64,000 nucleotides of DNA, from positions 1 through 64,000 of the forward strand of contig CAPXWY010000001.1 in assembly GCA_948736885.1 (NCBI GenBank), given 5' to 3'. Each line of letters opens with the position of its first letter. Position 1 is the first letter of the stretch. Made by a program: the position numbers and the translations under genes. Positions 34,124-44,067 of this stretch are shown piece after piece. Under the pieces are notes generated by a model. The model saw only the letters and a list, made by a program, of their open reading frames with translations, searched no databases and was not told the origin of the DNA. This stretch comes from an uncultured Alistipes sp. (lineage in GTDB: Bacteria > Bacteroidota > Bacteroidia > Bacteroidales > Rikenellaceae).

Positions 34124-35686
34124 CTACTCCTTGGGGAACTTGACGGAAACAATCACGGTCGACTTCTGGGTGTCTTTCGGAGCGCCCGTTTCGGTCGTAT
34201 ACGAAACGATGTCCATCACCTTGAGAATGCCGACCCTGTTACCCCCGGCCGAAGACTTGCCGCCCGTCTTGAAAGCGATGACGTCGCCGACGTTCGCGTC
34301 GATTCGGGATAAAGTCAACTGCCCTGCAACAATCTGCTCGGTAATCGTTGCTGCCGTGGCGCTGTCGAAGTCGATGTCGTTGCGAAGCTGGTAGCGGGTC
34401 AGAACGGCTGCCGGAAGATTGCTCAGCGTACGCCCGTCCGCCGCCTTATACTCGCTTTTCTTTTCGCCGTCGGGAGAGTAGATGCGGAAAGTCTTGTTAC
34501 TCATGTTGTAGTAGCAAATGTCCACGTCGGCACTTGTGGAAGTAGCATTGTCGAGCACCTCGGTCATGGGGAGGGTCTTCATGTACTTGAGCGAAAAGAG
34601 CGAATAGACACCCGGCTGAGAGGCATTTCCATCGGTAAAGCCTATGCCCCCGATTACCGCGTCCTCGACGAACTCCATGCCGACTATGGCCTTGATGTCG
34701 ACGGACGTCGAACGGCCGACGTTGTCGGTGACGACGGCCCGGACACCGGAAACATCGTCGGAGAAAGCAAGCGATTCAGCGAAAGCGAGCGTATTGGGCT
34801 TATCGGCGTAAGTCTTGGAAAGGACGGGGTCGGAACCGACCGTCTTGCCCTTGCGCAGGAACAGCTCGACCTTGACCACACCGGCCATGGACTCGATGTC
34901 GAGCACAACGGCCTTGCTTTCGTCGCGCTCGGCGACGATGGTTTCGGCGGCCGGCGTAACGGTCGGCGGGGGCACGGTCTTATACTTGACGGGGAGCGAG
35001 ACGATGCGCACCTGGTCGTAGCTGTCGACGGCCCGGACGCGGAAACCGCGGTCGTTCTCGCCGTAGGCAATCAGCGCGTCGAACTCGTAACGCACCCACG
35101 GGTCGGTATCGCCGCCCGTGACGGTACCGCCGTACTGGGTCTGCCCCTCGGTGGAGACGCGGAACATCTCGATGCTCTTGAGCGCCACCTCGCTGGTGAC
35201 GACGAATCGGGTATTGGGCAAGTCGCCGCCGACGGTTTCGTCGTACTCCCAGCTTTCGGGCGAGAAGACGATGACGGGAGGTTCGACGATGTCGATAATC
35301 CGGATAGGCAGTGCAGCCTCGGTGCGCCGACCGAGCAAATCCTCGGCCGAAACGACGGCCGAAACGTAATCGGACTTGTAATTGATCTTCTCCGAAAGGC
35401 TGAAGCTGTGGCGGTCGAAGAACTCGGTGACGGTGCTGACGGGAATCGTCTCGCCCCCGTCGGTGAGGATGGCGAGCGCGACGCTCCGCAGCCCGGCCTC
35501 GGACTTGACGATGGCGACGACGGGCAGATTGTCGGCCTTGTTGAGGTCGGCGACGAGCGTCTCGTAGGGATAAGCCACGACGGGCTCGGCGGACGACGGG
35601 TCGATGCCCTCGCCGTCGGAGCAGGCCGCCAACGACACGGCGGCAAAACACCAAGCCAACAGGGATATGATTGAATGCTTGTTCAT
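34124..35686 (-). CDS. Uncharacterised PUL surface lipoprotein
   Basis: A 520-residue protein not recognised by family. The lipoprotein signal ends in SLAAC (Cys22). Residues about 40-330 look like three Ig-like beta domains, each with VxxVxLxI-type strands (KSEAGLRSVALAI, TSEVALKSIEMFRV, IESMAGVVKVELFLRKG share the same pattern). Residues about 330-520 form a separate C-terminal domain. Its place right after SusC, SusD and a FAS1 lipoprotein suggests a surface glycan-binding protein (SusE/F-like by position, an inference). Confidence 0.7.
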   Translation of the reverse strand: MNKHSIISLLAWCFAAVSLAACSDGEGIDPSSAEPVVAYPYETLVADLNKADNLPVVAIVKSEAGLRSVALAILTDGGETIPVSTVTEFFDRHSFSLSEKINYKSDYVSAVVSAEDLLGRRTEAALPIRIIDIVEPPVIVFSPESWEYDETVGGDLPNTRFVVTSEVALKSIEMFRVSTEGQTQYGGTVTGGDTDPWVRYEFDALIAYGENDRGFRVRAVDSYDQVRIVSLPVKYKTVPPPTVTPAAETIVAERDESKAVVLDIESMAGVVKVELFLRKGKTVGSDPVLSKTYADKPNTLAFAESLAFSDDVSGVRAVVTDNVGRSTSVDIKAIVGMEFVEDAVIGGIGFTDGNASQPGVYSLFSLKYMKTLPMTEVLDNATSTSADVDICYYNMSNKTFRIYSPDGEKKSEYKAADGRTLSNLPAAVLTRYQLRNDIDFDSATAATITEQIVAGQLTLSRIDANVGDVIAFKTGGKSSAGGNRVGILKVMDIVSYTTETGAPKDTQKSTVIVSVKFPKE

Positions 35687-35707
35687 AAGGATTCGGTTTT
35701 GAAGCTG

Positions 35708-36310
35708 CTACTTCTTGTAATAACAATGGCTCTCGAAGACGTGCACGACGCCGTTCAAGGGCATGATGTTGGAGCTGACGGCCAGGCGCATGGGCGAGGA
35801 GCCGTTGCTGCCCGTGTTGTTGACGACGATTTTACCGGCGTCGGCCATCCACGGATTCTTGCGCGTGAGCATGGTCATCAGCCCCTCCTCTCCCCGCAGG
35901 AGCGTGAGCACGAAGATGGGCTCGACGGGCAAATCGCCGTAACTGCTGTAAACACCGTCGACGATGTGGTAACGGATCAGGTTCTGCAAACTCTCGGCGG
36001 GCACCTCCTCGACCGACGAGAACCCGGCGCCGGAGACGAAACCGTCGACGGCCGTATTGGTGAGGGCGAGGAACGTATAAGGATGCGCGGTCTGAGTGTA
36101 GTACTCCTTCATGTCGGCGAGCTCGATGGCGGTCATGAACTTCGAGAAGATGTCGGAACGCGTCTCGAAGTACTCCCACGCCGTCATGTCGATATGGGGG
36201 TCGAGCACCGAAGCGTCGAAATCGGCGTCGGTCTGCAACTTCATGTCACCGCAGCCGACGGCCACGAGGACCGCGAACAACGACAGAGAACGGATGATAT
36301 GGCTGAACAT
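35708..36310 (-). CDS. Fasciclin (FAS1) domain lipoprotein
   Basis: A 200-residue protein starting at the ATG at 36310; the signal ends in VAVGC (Cys19). One FAS1 domain covers most of the rest: YTFLALTNTAVDGF (first conserved block), SLQNLIRYHIVDG (second block, with the YH motif) and the closing MPLNGVVHVFESHCYY. FAS1 domains mediate adhesion or ligand binding at cell surfaces. In PULs they replace or add to SusE/F-type binding proteins. It follows susD by 19 nt and probably acts at the outer surface with SusCD. Confidence 0.85.
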   Translation of the reverse strand: MFSHIIRSLSLFAVLVAVGCGDMKLQTDADFDASVLDPHIDMTAWEYFETRSDIFSKFMTAIELADMKEYYTQTAHPYTFLALTNTAVDGFVSGAGFSSVEEVPAESLQNLIRYHIVDGVYSSYGDLPVEPIFVLTLLRGEEGLMTMLTRKNPWMADAGKIVVNNTGSNGSSPMRLAVSSNIMPLNGVVHVFESHCYYKK

Positions 36311-36329
36311 AACTTTGCGAATTTGAAGA

Positions 36330-37772
36330 TTATTCCTGGGTTTGGGCATAGTAGGCGTTCTGCTTGAGCGCCTTGTTCTGGTCGAGGTGCGAATAATGGA
36401 CGGGGAAGAGCTCGTTGCCCTCGGTGCTGCACCCGTTGATGGGCCCCATGACCGTCTTCCAGCGTCCGGTGCGCACGAGGTCGAACCAACGCCGCCCCTC
36501 GCCAAGAAGCTCGCGCTGGCGCTCGTCGAGGATGAAGTCGACCAGCTCGTCCTCGGTGGCGAACGAATCGGCCTGGGGCGTATCGAGCCCGGCACGCGTG
36601 CGGATGAGCTTCACCAGATCGAGCGCCTCCTCCCACTTGCTCAGACGGGCCAGCGCCTCGGCCTGCAAAAGGAGCATGTCGGAATAGCGGTAGACAGGAT
36701 AAGCGACCTGGCAAGTCTTGTTGAGCGTGGACGAGATGTCGCCCGCGATGTACTTGCGCATTTCCCACCCGGCCTGGTACTCCTTGGCGACGAGGGGGAA
36801 GCGCAGGTCGCGGTCCTGCTCGAACTTATTGCGCAGGGTCTCCGAAACGACCCCGGCGCGGTTGCCCGACCCGGTGAACCACTGGTACATGTAGCTGAAA
36901 CCGTTGGTCCCGACCTCGTCCATGTTGAAGTGGATAACGAAGATGAACTCCTTGGTCGAATAATCGTCGTTCTCGGGGGTGTTGTCGCTGGCCTTGCCGT
37001 TGAGTTCCTCGGTGAACATCTTCTTCCAGGTGTCGATGCTGGGCTCGAAAGCCATGAACGAGGCGTCGTTCTTCATCTTCTGGATGGTCTGGTCGGCAAG
37101 GCTGTATTCGCCCAGCCACATGTAGGCATCGGCCATGATGGCCCAGGCACCGTAGACCGAAATACGCTTGCGCTCCTTGTTCTTGGTACGGTCGAGAAGC
37201 CCCTCGGCTTTCTTGGCGTCCTCAAGAATGATTTCGCGGAGGATGTAATCGCGGTCGGTGCGCTCGCGGTAGATAGCGTCGCTGTATGCCTCGTTGGGCT
37301 CGACGAACAAAGGCACGTCGCCCCACACGCGCACGGCATAGAAATAAGCCAGGGCACGCATGGCGTAAGCCTGCCCGAGCAGGTCGTCGCGCTCGGCGAC
37401 CGACGGCGTGTCGATGCCGGGGATGTACTTGATGCAGAGGTTGGCCTGGTTGATGACCTTGTAGAGGTCGGTCCAACGGGTGCAGCGGTGGTCGGTGGTG
37501 AGCTGGTTGTCGATGACGCGCTGCTGGTCGGCGGCCGACGAAGCGCCGGGCGCGAGGTTGTCGGAACGGAACTCGCCCCAATAGAAGTAATTCTCGCGCA
37601 TGGCGGTGCGAAAGAACCCGTAGATCTGGTTGACCCCGGCCTTGGCGTCGCGCGAAGTCTTCCACATGTTGCCTGCGGGAACCTCGCTGACGGGCTGCTC
37701 GTCGAGGAACGAACCGCACCCGGCGAGCGAAGCCGACAGAACGGCGGCGAGGATGACGATATGTTTTTTCAT
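36330..37772 (-). CDS. susD: SusD/RagB-family nutrient-binding lipoprotein
   Basis: A 480-residue protein with a lipoprotein signal (SLAGCGSFLDEQP, Cys19), a TPR-rich helical body, and the usual SusD closing segment with YPVYRYSDMLLLQAEALARL and FILDERQRELLGEGRRWFDLVRTG. SusD proteins lid the SusC channel and bind the glycan at the surface. It lies 12 nt downstream of susC, the fixed order in PULs. The symbol names the family only; the ligand is unknown. Confidence 0.95.
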   Translation of the reverse strand: MKKHIVILAAVLSASLAGCGSFLDEQPVSEVPAGNMWKTSRDAKAGVNQIYGFFRTAMRENYFYWGEFRSDNLAPGASSAADQQRVIDNQLTTDHRCTRWTDLYKVINQANLCIKYIPGIDTPSVAERDDLLGQAYAMRALAYFYAVRVWGDVPLFVEPNEAYSDAIYRERTDRDYILREIILEDAKKAEGLLDRTKNKERKRISVYGAWAIMADAYMWLGEYSLADQTIQKMKNDASFMAFEPSIDTWKKMFTEELNGKASDNTPENDDYSTKEFIFVIHFNMDEVGTNGFSYMYQWFTGSGNRAGVVSETLRNKFEQDRDLRFPLVAKEYQAGWEMRKYIAGDISSTLNKTCQVAYPVYRYSDMLLLQAEALARLSKWEEALDLVKLIRTRAGLDTPQADSFATEDELVDFILDERQRELLGEGRRWFDLVRTGRWKTVMGPINGCSTEGNELFPVHYSHLDQNKALKQNAYYAQTQE

Positions 37773-37784
37773 GGCGGTAATCGG

Positions 37785-40700
37785 TTAAAATTTGACGTTC
37801 AGGCCCGCACCGAACTCACGCTTGTGGGGATAACGGTACGTATCCTTGCCGATGCGCAGCGGATTGGCCGACGAAAATTCGGGGTCGTAGCCGCTGTAAG
37901 CGGTCCAGGTGAGGGGGTTGTTGGCGAAGAAGTAGACCTGCAGCGACTTGATGCGCACGGGCTTGAGCCACCGCTCGGGCAGGTCGTAGCTGAGCCGGAT
38001 GTTCTGCAGGCGGATGAAATCGCCCTTTTCGAGGTAGAACGAATTGGCGTAGCGCGCATTGTTGAACTCGTCGTTGTAAGGCCGCGGGTAAAGCGCCTCG
38101 TCGCCCTGGTGCACCCAGATGTTGTTGATGACATGGGGCGAGGGAGTGGTCGACGAATACTTGAACATGTTGCGCTGGTGCTCAGCGTCGTTGTAAATCT
38201 TGGCGCCGAACGAATAATAGAACGACACGAAGAGCGAAACGTTCTTATAGGTGAAAGTCGTGGAGAGACCGCCCGTATAGGTGGGCAGGGCGTTGCCGAG
38301 GACCATGCGGTCGTTCTCGTCGATGACCCCGTCGCGCGAACCGGGAGCCTCGTCCCAATTGATGTCGCCGCCGCGGAAAGGCTTGCCGTTGGGCAGCTTC
38401 TTCTGCACGACGTCGCCCGTATAGGCCTGGCCGTTGAGCGTATAGCCGCGGAACTCGCCCCCCTCGAAGACGGGCGTGAGCTGCTGCCACGTATCGGGCG
38501 TGAAGGCGTTGGACTGGTCGTAACGGAAGATGCCGAGCTGACGGTAACCGTAGAAATCGCCGACCGAACCGCCCTCCTGCATCCACCACAGGTCGCCCTC
38601 AAGGTAAGGTTCGCCCGTCGAAAGACGCTCGATGCTGTTCCAGTTGCGCGAAATGTTGAACGACGCGTTCCAACGGAAATCGCGCGTGCGGACCAGGTCG
38701 CCTGCGACCGAGAGCTCGAAACCGCGGTTGCGGACCTCGCCGATGTTGGTGCGCATGGACCCGAAACCCGATTCCTTGGGCAGTTCGAGGTTGGCCAGCA
38801 GGCCGTCGGTATACTTGTCGTAATAATCGGCGGTGAGGGTGAGCCGCTGGCCGAAGAAGCTCAGGTCGAGACCGACGTCGGTCTGGCGGGTCTCCTCCCA
38901 GCGCAGGTTGTCGACGGCGAGCCGGGCGGGATAGACGCCGCCGATGCCGTCGTAGATGTCGCCCGTGGTGTAGGAATAGAGATAATCGTAATTGCCTATC
39001 TGCTCGTTGCCGGTGACACCCCAGCTGACGCGTATCTTGGCGTCGTCGAGCACGCGGCGCGAGAACTTCATGAACGGCTCGTCGGAGAGACGCCAGGCGG
39101 CCGACACGGAGGGGAAGTTGCCCCAGCGGTTCTTCTTGGAGAAGCGCGACGACCCGTCGCGGCGGACGGTGGCCTGCACCAGATAACGCGACTTGTAATC
39201 GTAATTGACGCGTGCGAAGAGCGACGCCATGGCGTGGTTCTGCTGCCAGGCCCCGGTTTCGGAGAGGATGAGGTTGGCCGAAAAGGCGTTCATCGTCGTG
39301 AGGAAGTCGGACGACGAATTGATGCCCGACAAGACGTTGCGGTCGTAACGCCACTGCTGCTCGCTGAAACCGACCATGGCGGTGAAGTTATGGCCGCCCC
39401 ACGAATTTTTGTAGGTGAGGACGTTCTCGTTGAGCCAGTTCCAGTTGAGATTGTCGTTGGAATAGCCCGTATTGCTTTTCTGCCACTCGTCGGTAATCAT
39501 ACTGGGATAGACGCGGCGGCGCTTGTCGAGGTAGAGATTGGCGTTGATGTTGGTGGAGAAAGTGAGCCCCTTGGCCAGCCTGACCTCGAAACCTTGGTAG
39601 AAATTGACCTTGTAGTACTCGGTGCGGTCGGTGGTGTACTCGACCTGTGCGAGCGGACTTTTCTGCCCCTGGAAGACGCCCGCGAGCGACCCGTCGGGAT
39701 AATAGAGATTGAAATAGGGACGGCGCGAAAGCATGGCCGTCATGAGCTGGCCCTCGTTGATGCCGTTCTTCTGCGAATAGCCCAGCGAGACGCGGCTGTG
39801 GAGCGTGAGCCAGCTGTTGGCGTTGTAATCGGCGTTGAGACGGGCCGTGAGGCGCTGGAACCCGGTGTTGGGCACGATACCGCGCTCGTTGTAATAGCCC
39901 GTGGAGCCGTAGTACTTGATTTTGTCGGAACCGCCCGAGACGCTGAGGTCGACCTGGTCTTTCTGGCCCCATTGGAACAGGATGTCCTGGTAGTCGTTGT
40001 CGATGTTGAACGACGCGTTGAGCGAATCCTGGATAATCATGAAGCTCTCGTCGGGCGTACCGATTTTGTTCTCAAGGAAGAACGCCCGGCGCTTGAGGTC
40101 GTAGTTGCGGCGGTCGGCGCGGGTGGCCTGCGCGAGCTTGTGGGAGAGCTTGCCCCACGAATGGTAGTACTTGACCTCGACGCGCGGCGCGGAGACCGAA
40201 CCGCCCTTGGTGGTGATGATGAAGACGCCGTTGGCCGAACGCGAACCGTACATGGCGGCCGATGCGGCATCCTTGAGCACCTCGACCGAGAGGATGTCGG
40301 AAGTGTTGATGCCGTCGATGTCCTCCATGGGGATGCCGTCGACGACGAACAGGGGCTTGACACCCTCGGCCGAGAAGGTGGAGATACCGCGCACGTTGAC
40401 CGAAGCGGACTCGCCGGGCTGGCCCGAGCCGGCCGTGATGTGGACGCCGGCGACCTGTCCCTGCATGGCCTCGAAGACGTTGGAAGCCATCTTGCGCTCG
40501 ATGGCCTCCTCCGAAAGGGAGGTGACGGCGCCCGTGATGTCGCGCTTCTTCATCGTGCCGTAAGCGACGACCATCACCTCGTCGATCTGCTGGGCGTCGG
40601 CCACCAGGTCGATGCGCAGGCGGTCGGCCTGCGCGCGCAGGGTGCGGGTCTCGTAGCCGATGAACGACACCTGCACCTCGGCGCCCCGCCGCGAAAGGCG

Positions 40701-40919
40701 GAGCGAGAAAGCGCCGCCGGCACCGGTGACGGTACCGTTGGAAGTGCCGGGCTCGGTGACCGTAGCGCCTATAAGAGGCTCACCGTCGGCGTAGACCTCG
40801 CCGGAGAAGGTAAAATTCCCCCCCCCGGCATTTTGCGCCGAAACAAGCCCCGGAGACAGCAGCACGAGCCCCGCGAGGAGCAGCCACTGCGAATGGAGTT
40901 GCGTCAAAAGTTTCTTCAT
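37785..40919 (-). CDS. susC: SusC/RagA-family TonB-linked outer-membrane transporter
   Basis: A 1044-residue protein. After the signal peptide (about 1-28) comes a carboxypeptidase-regulatory-like beta domain (about 38-110), a TonB box region (EVMVVAYGTMKKRDITGA), the plug with NVRGISTF and PLFVVDGIPM, a SusC signature (GSRSANGVFIITTKGG) and the barrel ending in Phe (GAGLNVKF). It imports oligosaccharides with SusD. Only 28 nt separate it from uxuA upstream, too little for its own promoter, so it is read from the regulator's transcript. Confidence 0.96.
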   Translation of the reverse strand: MKKLLTQLHSQWLLLAGLVLLSPGLVSAQNAGGGNFTFSGEVYADGEPLIGATVTEPGTSNGTVTGAGGAFSLRLSRRGAEVQVSFIGYETRTLRAQADRLRIDLVADAQQIDEVMVVAYGTMKKRDITGAVTSLSEEAIERKMASNVFEAMQGQVAGVHITAGSGQPGESASVNVRGISTFSAEGVKPLFVVDGIPMEDIDGINTSDILSVEVLKDAASAAMYGSRSANGVFIITTKGGSVSAPRVEVKYYHSWGKLSHKLAQATRADRRNYDLKRRAFFLENKIGTPDESFMIIQDSLNASFNIDNDYQDILFQWGQKDQVDLSVSGGSDKIKYYGSTGYYNERGIVPNTGFQRLTARLNADYNANSWLTLHSRVSLGYSQKNGINEGQLMTAMLSRRPYFNLYYPDGSLAGVFQGQKSPLAQVEYTTDRTEYYKVNFYQGFEVRLAKGLTFSTNINANLYLDKRRRVYPSMITDEWQKSNTGYSNDNLNWNWLNENVLTYKNSWGGHNFTAMVGFSEQQWRYDRNVLSGINSSSDFLTTMNAFSANLILSETGAWQQNHAMASLFARVNYDYKSRYLVQATVRRDGSSRFSKKNRWGNFPSVSAAWRLSDEPFMKFSRRVLDDAKIRVSWGVTGNEQIGNYDYLYSYTTGDIYDGIGGVYPARLAVDNLRWEETRQTDVGLDLSFFGQRLTLTADYYDKYTDGLLANLELPKESGFGSMRTNIGEVRNRGFELSVAGDLVRTRDFRWNASFNISRNWNSIERLSTGEPYLEGDLWWMQEGGSVGDFYGYRQLGIFRYDQSNAFTPDTWQQLTPVFEGGEFRGYTLNGQAYTGDVVQKKLPNGKPFRGGDINWDEAPGSRDGVIDENDRMVLGNALPTYTGGLSTTFTYKNVSLFVSFYYSFGAKIYNDAEHQRNMFKYSSTTPSPHVINNIWVHQGDEALYPRPYNDEFNNARYANSFYLEKGDFIRLQNIRLSYDLPERWLKPVRIKSLQVYFFANNPLTWTAYSGYDPEFSSANPLRIGKDTYRYPHKREFGAGLNVKF

Positions 40920-40947
40920 AAAGGTTTATATTAAGGTTGGTCTGTCA

Positions 40948-42126
40948 TTATTGGGCGAAGAGCGAACGGGCGATGCCCAGCTCCAGCCCGCGCAGTTCGG
41001 CGAGCCCCCGCAGGCGCCCGTAGCACGAATAGCCGGGGTTGGAACGGCGGCCGAGGTCGTCGCACATCTGGTGGCCGTGGTCGGGCCGCATGGGGATGGA
41101 ACGGCCCTGCCGCTGCTGGATCTCAAGCAGCGCCTTCATGACCTCGAACATCGGCACGTTGCCCTCCAAATGGTTGGCTTCGTAGAAATTGCCCTCGGCA
41201 TCGCGCTGCGTGGAACGCAGGTGGACGAACCCCACGCGGTCGCCGAACTCGCGCATCATGGCGGGCAGGTCGTTGTCGGCGCGCACGCCGAACGACCCGG
41301 TGCAAAGGCACAGCCCGTTGGAGGGGTTGGGCACCGCGTCGGTGAGCTTGCGGAAGTCGTCGGCCGTGGAGAGGATGCGCGGCAAGCCGAGAATCGGATA
41401 GGGCGGGTCGTCGGGATGGATGACCAGCACGGCCCCCGCCTCGTCGGCGACGGGGCAAACCTCCCGGAGGAATGCCACGAGGTTGGCGCGCAGCGTTTCG
41501 GCGCCGATGCCCTCATAACGGTCGAGCTCGCGGCGGAACCGGTCGAGCGTGAAACTCTCCTCGGCACCGGGAAGCCCGGCAATCATGTTGCGCGTAAGGA
41601 GCTCCTTTTCAGCGTCGTCCATCCGCTCGAAACGGGCCCGGGCGACGGCCTTTTCAGCGTCGGAGTACTCCTGTTCGGCAGCGGGCCGCCCGAGAATGAA
41701 GAGGTCGAACGCCATGAAAGCCGCCCGCTCGAAGCGCAGGGCCTTGGAACCGTCGGCGACGGTGAAAGCGAGGTCGGTACGCGTCCAGTCGAGGACGGGC
41801 ATAAAATTGTAGGTTATGGTACGGATGCCACAGGCGGCGAGGTTGCGGATCGACTGCTTGTAATTGTCGATATAGCGCTGGAACTCGCCCGACCGGGTTT
41901 TGATATGCTCGTGGACGGGCACGCTCTCGACGACGGACCAGGTGAGCCCGGCATCGGCGATGAGCTGCTGCCGCCTGCGGATTTCGTCGACGGGCCACAC
42001 CTCGCCGTTGGGGATGTGGTGCAGCGCATGGACGATATCGGTGGCGCCTGCCTGCCGGATATACTCCAGCGATACGGGGTCATCGGGCCCGTACCAGCGC
42101 CAGGACTGAGTGCAAAGGATAGGCAT
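40948..42126 (-). CDS. uxuA: Mannonate dehydratase
   Basis: A 392-residue protein of normal length. It opens SQ-type strand [30 protein letters not shown] and holds the family metal-binding residues in the central barrel, with [31 protein letters not shown] and the C-terminal MRPDHGHQM segments. It converts D-mannonate to 2-keto-3-deoxy-D-gluconate in glucuronate and mannuronate breakdown. In the cytosol it would use the product of the dehydrogenase encoded 14 nt upstream. The hexuronate isomerase (uxaC) is not in the window. Confidence 0.95.
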   Translation of the reverse strand: MPILCTQSWRWYGPDDPVSLEYIRQAGATDIVHALHHIPNGEVWPVDEIRRRQQLIADAGLTWSVVESVPVHEHIKTRSGEFQRYIDNYKQSIRNLAACGIRTITYNFMPVLDWTRTDLAFTVADGSKALRFERAAFMAFDLFILGRPAAEQEYSDAEKAVARARFERMDDAEKELLTRNMIAGLPGAEESFTLDRFRRELDRYEGIGAETLRANLVAFLREVCPVADEAGAVLVIHPDDPPYPILGLPRILSTADDFRKLTDAVPNPSNGLCLCTGSFGVRADNDLPAMMREFGDRVGFVHLRSTQRDAEGNFYEANHLEGNVPMFEVMKALLEIQQRQGRSIPMRPDHGHQMCDDLGRRSNPGYSCYGRLRGLAELRGLELGIARSLFAQ

Positions 42127-42140
42127 GGGATGATTATTCG

Positions 42141-42953
42141 TTAAATCGAAAAGGCGTCGAAACCGCCGTCGACCACGGCCAGGGCCCCGGTCACGAACGA
42201 CGAAGCGTCGCTGATGAGGTAATGGATGGTACCCAACAGCTCCTCGGGCTCGGCGAAGCGTCCGGCGGGCGTGTGGGCGATGATGGTCCGCGCGCGGTCG
42301 GTATAGGAACCGTCGGGGTTGGTCAGCAGCGCCCGGTTCTGGTTGGTGAGCAGGAACCCGGGGACGATGGCGTTGACGCGCATCTCGGGGCTGAACTTGG
42401 TGGCGAGCTCGGCGGCCATATATTTGGTATAGTTGCCGATGGCGGCCTTGGCGGCGCCGTAGCCCACGACGCGGGTAAGCGGACGCAGGGCCGATTCGGA
42501 GCAGAAGTTGACGATGACGCCTTTCTTGCGGGCGGTCATGGCCTCGCCGAAGACCGTAGTGGGGAGCACCGTACCGAAAAGGTTGAGGTCGACGACCTTC
42601 TTGAAAGCGTCGATTTCGAGGTCGAGGAACGACTTGTCAGGTGCGATGGTAGCGCCGCCCATGTTGCCGCCTGCGGCGTTGAGCAGGACGTCGATACGGC
42701 CGTACTTGGCGAGGATGTCGGCGCGGTTGCGCTCCAGCACTTCGCGGTCGAGTACGTCAGTCGTGAGGAAAAGCCCGTCGCCCCCCTGCTGCCGGATGGC
42801 GTCGAGCAGCTCGGCGCCCGCCTGCGCGTCGCGGTCGAGCACGACGACCGAAGCGCCCTGTTCGGCCAGGTAGAGACAAATGGAACGGCCCAGGATTCCG
42901 GCACCGCCCGTGACCACGACCACGCGGCCGCGAATGTCGAAAAGGTTTTTCAT
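42141..42953 (-). CDS. SDR-family D-mannonate oxidoreductase (fructuronate reductase)
   Basis: A 270-residue short-chain dehydrogenase. Residues 9-17 carry the nucleotide-binding GGAGILGRS; the catalytic Ser is in CSESALRP and the YxxxK pair in GYGAAK. Placement directly upstream of uxuA makes D-fructuronate to D-mannonate reduction the likely reaction; in Bacteroidetes an SDR often serves this step instead of the UxuB type. It starts 2 nt after the lacI-type gene ends. Confidence 0.85.
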   Translation of the reverse strand: MKNLFDIRGRVVVVTGGAGILGRSICLYLAEQGASVVVLDRDAQAGAELLDAIRQQGGDGLFLTTDVLDREVLERNRADILAKYGRIDVLLNAAGGNMGGATIAPDKSFLDLEIDAFKKVVDLNLFGTVLPTTVFGEAMTARKKGVIVNFCSESALRPLTRVVGYGAAKAAIGNYTKYMAAELATKFSPEMRVNAIVPGFLLTNQNRALLTNPDGSYTDRARTIIAHTPAGRFAEPEELLGTIHYLISDASSFVTGALAVVDGGFDAFSI

Positions 42954-42955
42954 AA

Positions 42956-44026
42956 TCAGATGATGTGGCTATTATAAAATTGTACGTTTTCGCGGAGGAC
43001 GATGTCGATGGGCATCAGGTTGTCGGTCGGACCGCGGCGGCCGCTGACCAGCATGTCGCAGAGCGCCATGACCCCGTGGTAACCCTGTGCCGCGGGACGC
43101 TGGGCGACGAGCGCCGTGACGACCCCTGCTTCGAGCATCTCGCGGTTGCGGGGGATGACGTCGTAGCCGACGAGCCGCACCCCGTCGCGGCCCGAAGCGC
43201 GGAGGTAGTTGGCGAGAATATAGCAAGTCGAATTGAAGGTGACGGCCCCGGCGATACGGGGGTTCCGGCCGAACAGCTCATCGAGCACGCGGCGGTTGTA
43301 AGCCTCGTCGTCGAGCCGGAGCGAAACCCCGAGCAGGCGGCCGCGGAACCCTGCGCGGCTGAGGTAGTCGCGGAAACCCGCCTCGCGGTTGCGGCACTGG
43401 TTGGACCCTCCGTCGCCGCGGTGGACGATACTGCCCACGAGGATGTCGGCGTCGGGCGCGATGCGGTCGGCGAGCAGCCGGGCCGCGACGCATCCGGCGT
43501 CGGCCGACGAAGTGCCGAAATAGGCCAGGCGGTTGCAGCCGGCGATGTTGGAATCGACGAAGACGTAGGGAATCCCCTCGGCGTCCAACTCGTGCGCATA
43601 GGCCACGACCGAATCGGCAAAGAGCGTAGCGAGCAGCACGCCGTCGAAATGCTCGTCGCGCACGCGGGCGAGCGTCCTTAAAAAGGTGGCGTGGTCGTAC
43701 TGGTCGAAGAAGAAACGGCGGACCCGGACGTTGAAACGCTCGGCCCCGACGGCGGCGCGCGAAATCCCGGCGTCGACATCGGCCCAGTAATCGCCCTCGC
43801 GGAACGAGGGAATGATGACGGCCAGGGTCCGTTCGCGGCTCGAAGCCAGCGACCGGGCCACAAGATTGGGCTGGTAGTCGACCGCCGAGAGCACCTCGCG
43901 GATGCGGCGCAGATTCTCCTCGGAGACCTTGCCCCGGTTGTGGAGCACGCGGTCGACCGTCCCGGCCGAAACTCCGGCCATACGGGCGATGTCGACGATG
44001 CGGATATGTTCTTTGAGCTTGTCCAT
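42956..44026 (-). CDS. LacI-family transcriptional regulator of the PUL
   Basis: A 356-residue protein starting at the ATG at 44026 (MDKLKEHIRIVDIARMAG). The LacI helix-turn-helix covers residues 7-30 (IVDIARMAGVSAGTVDRVLHNRG) and the hinge region follows with YQPNLVARSLAS. The periplasmic-binding-protein-like effector domain spans about 65-340. The effector is probably a uronate or an intermediate of its breakdown (inference from uxuA and the SDR). Its promoter overlaps a perfect 20-bp palindrome, which points to autoregulation. It is the first gene of the locus. Confidence 0.92.
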   Translation of the reverse strand: MDKLKEHIRIVDIARMAGVSAGTVDRVLHNRGKVSEENLRRIREVLSAVDYQPNLVARSLASSRERTLAVIIPSFREGDYWADVDAGISRAAVGAERFNVRVRRFFFDQYDHATFLRTLARVRDEHFDGVLLATLFADSVVAYAHELDAEGIPYVFVDSNIAGCNRLAYFGTSSADAGCVAARLLADRIAPDADILVGSIVHRGDGGSNQCRNREAGFRDYLSRAGFRGRLLGVSLRLDDEAYNRRVLDELFGRNPRIAGAVTFNSTCYILANYLRASGRDGVRLVGYDVIPRNREMLEAGVVTALVAQRPAAQGYHGVMALCDMLVSGRRGPTDNLMPIDIVLRENVQFYNSHII

Positions 44027-44035
44027 CGTTGTATG

Positions 44036-44067
44036 CAAACATAGAAACAATTTTCCGAATATCCAAA
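44036..44067 (-). promoter_or_regulatory. Promoter of the PUL
   Basis: Minus-strand TTTG (44064-44067), 20-bp spacer and TATGTTTG (44036-44043) are a full Bacteroidetes consensus. The start of transcription would fall about 44030, so the regulator mRNA leader is only a few nt long. It is the only clear promoter found upstream of the PUL genes. Confidence 0.8.

Noticed and set aside
36342..40934. A 1530-codon open frame on the plus strand across susC and susD
   Set aside because: Antisense shadow of susC/susD with biased composition and no motifs.
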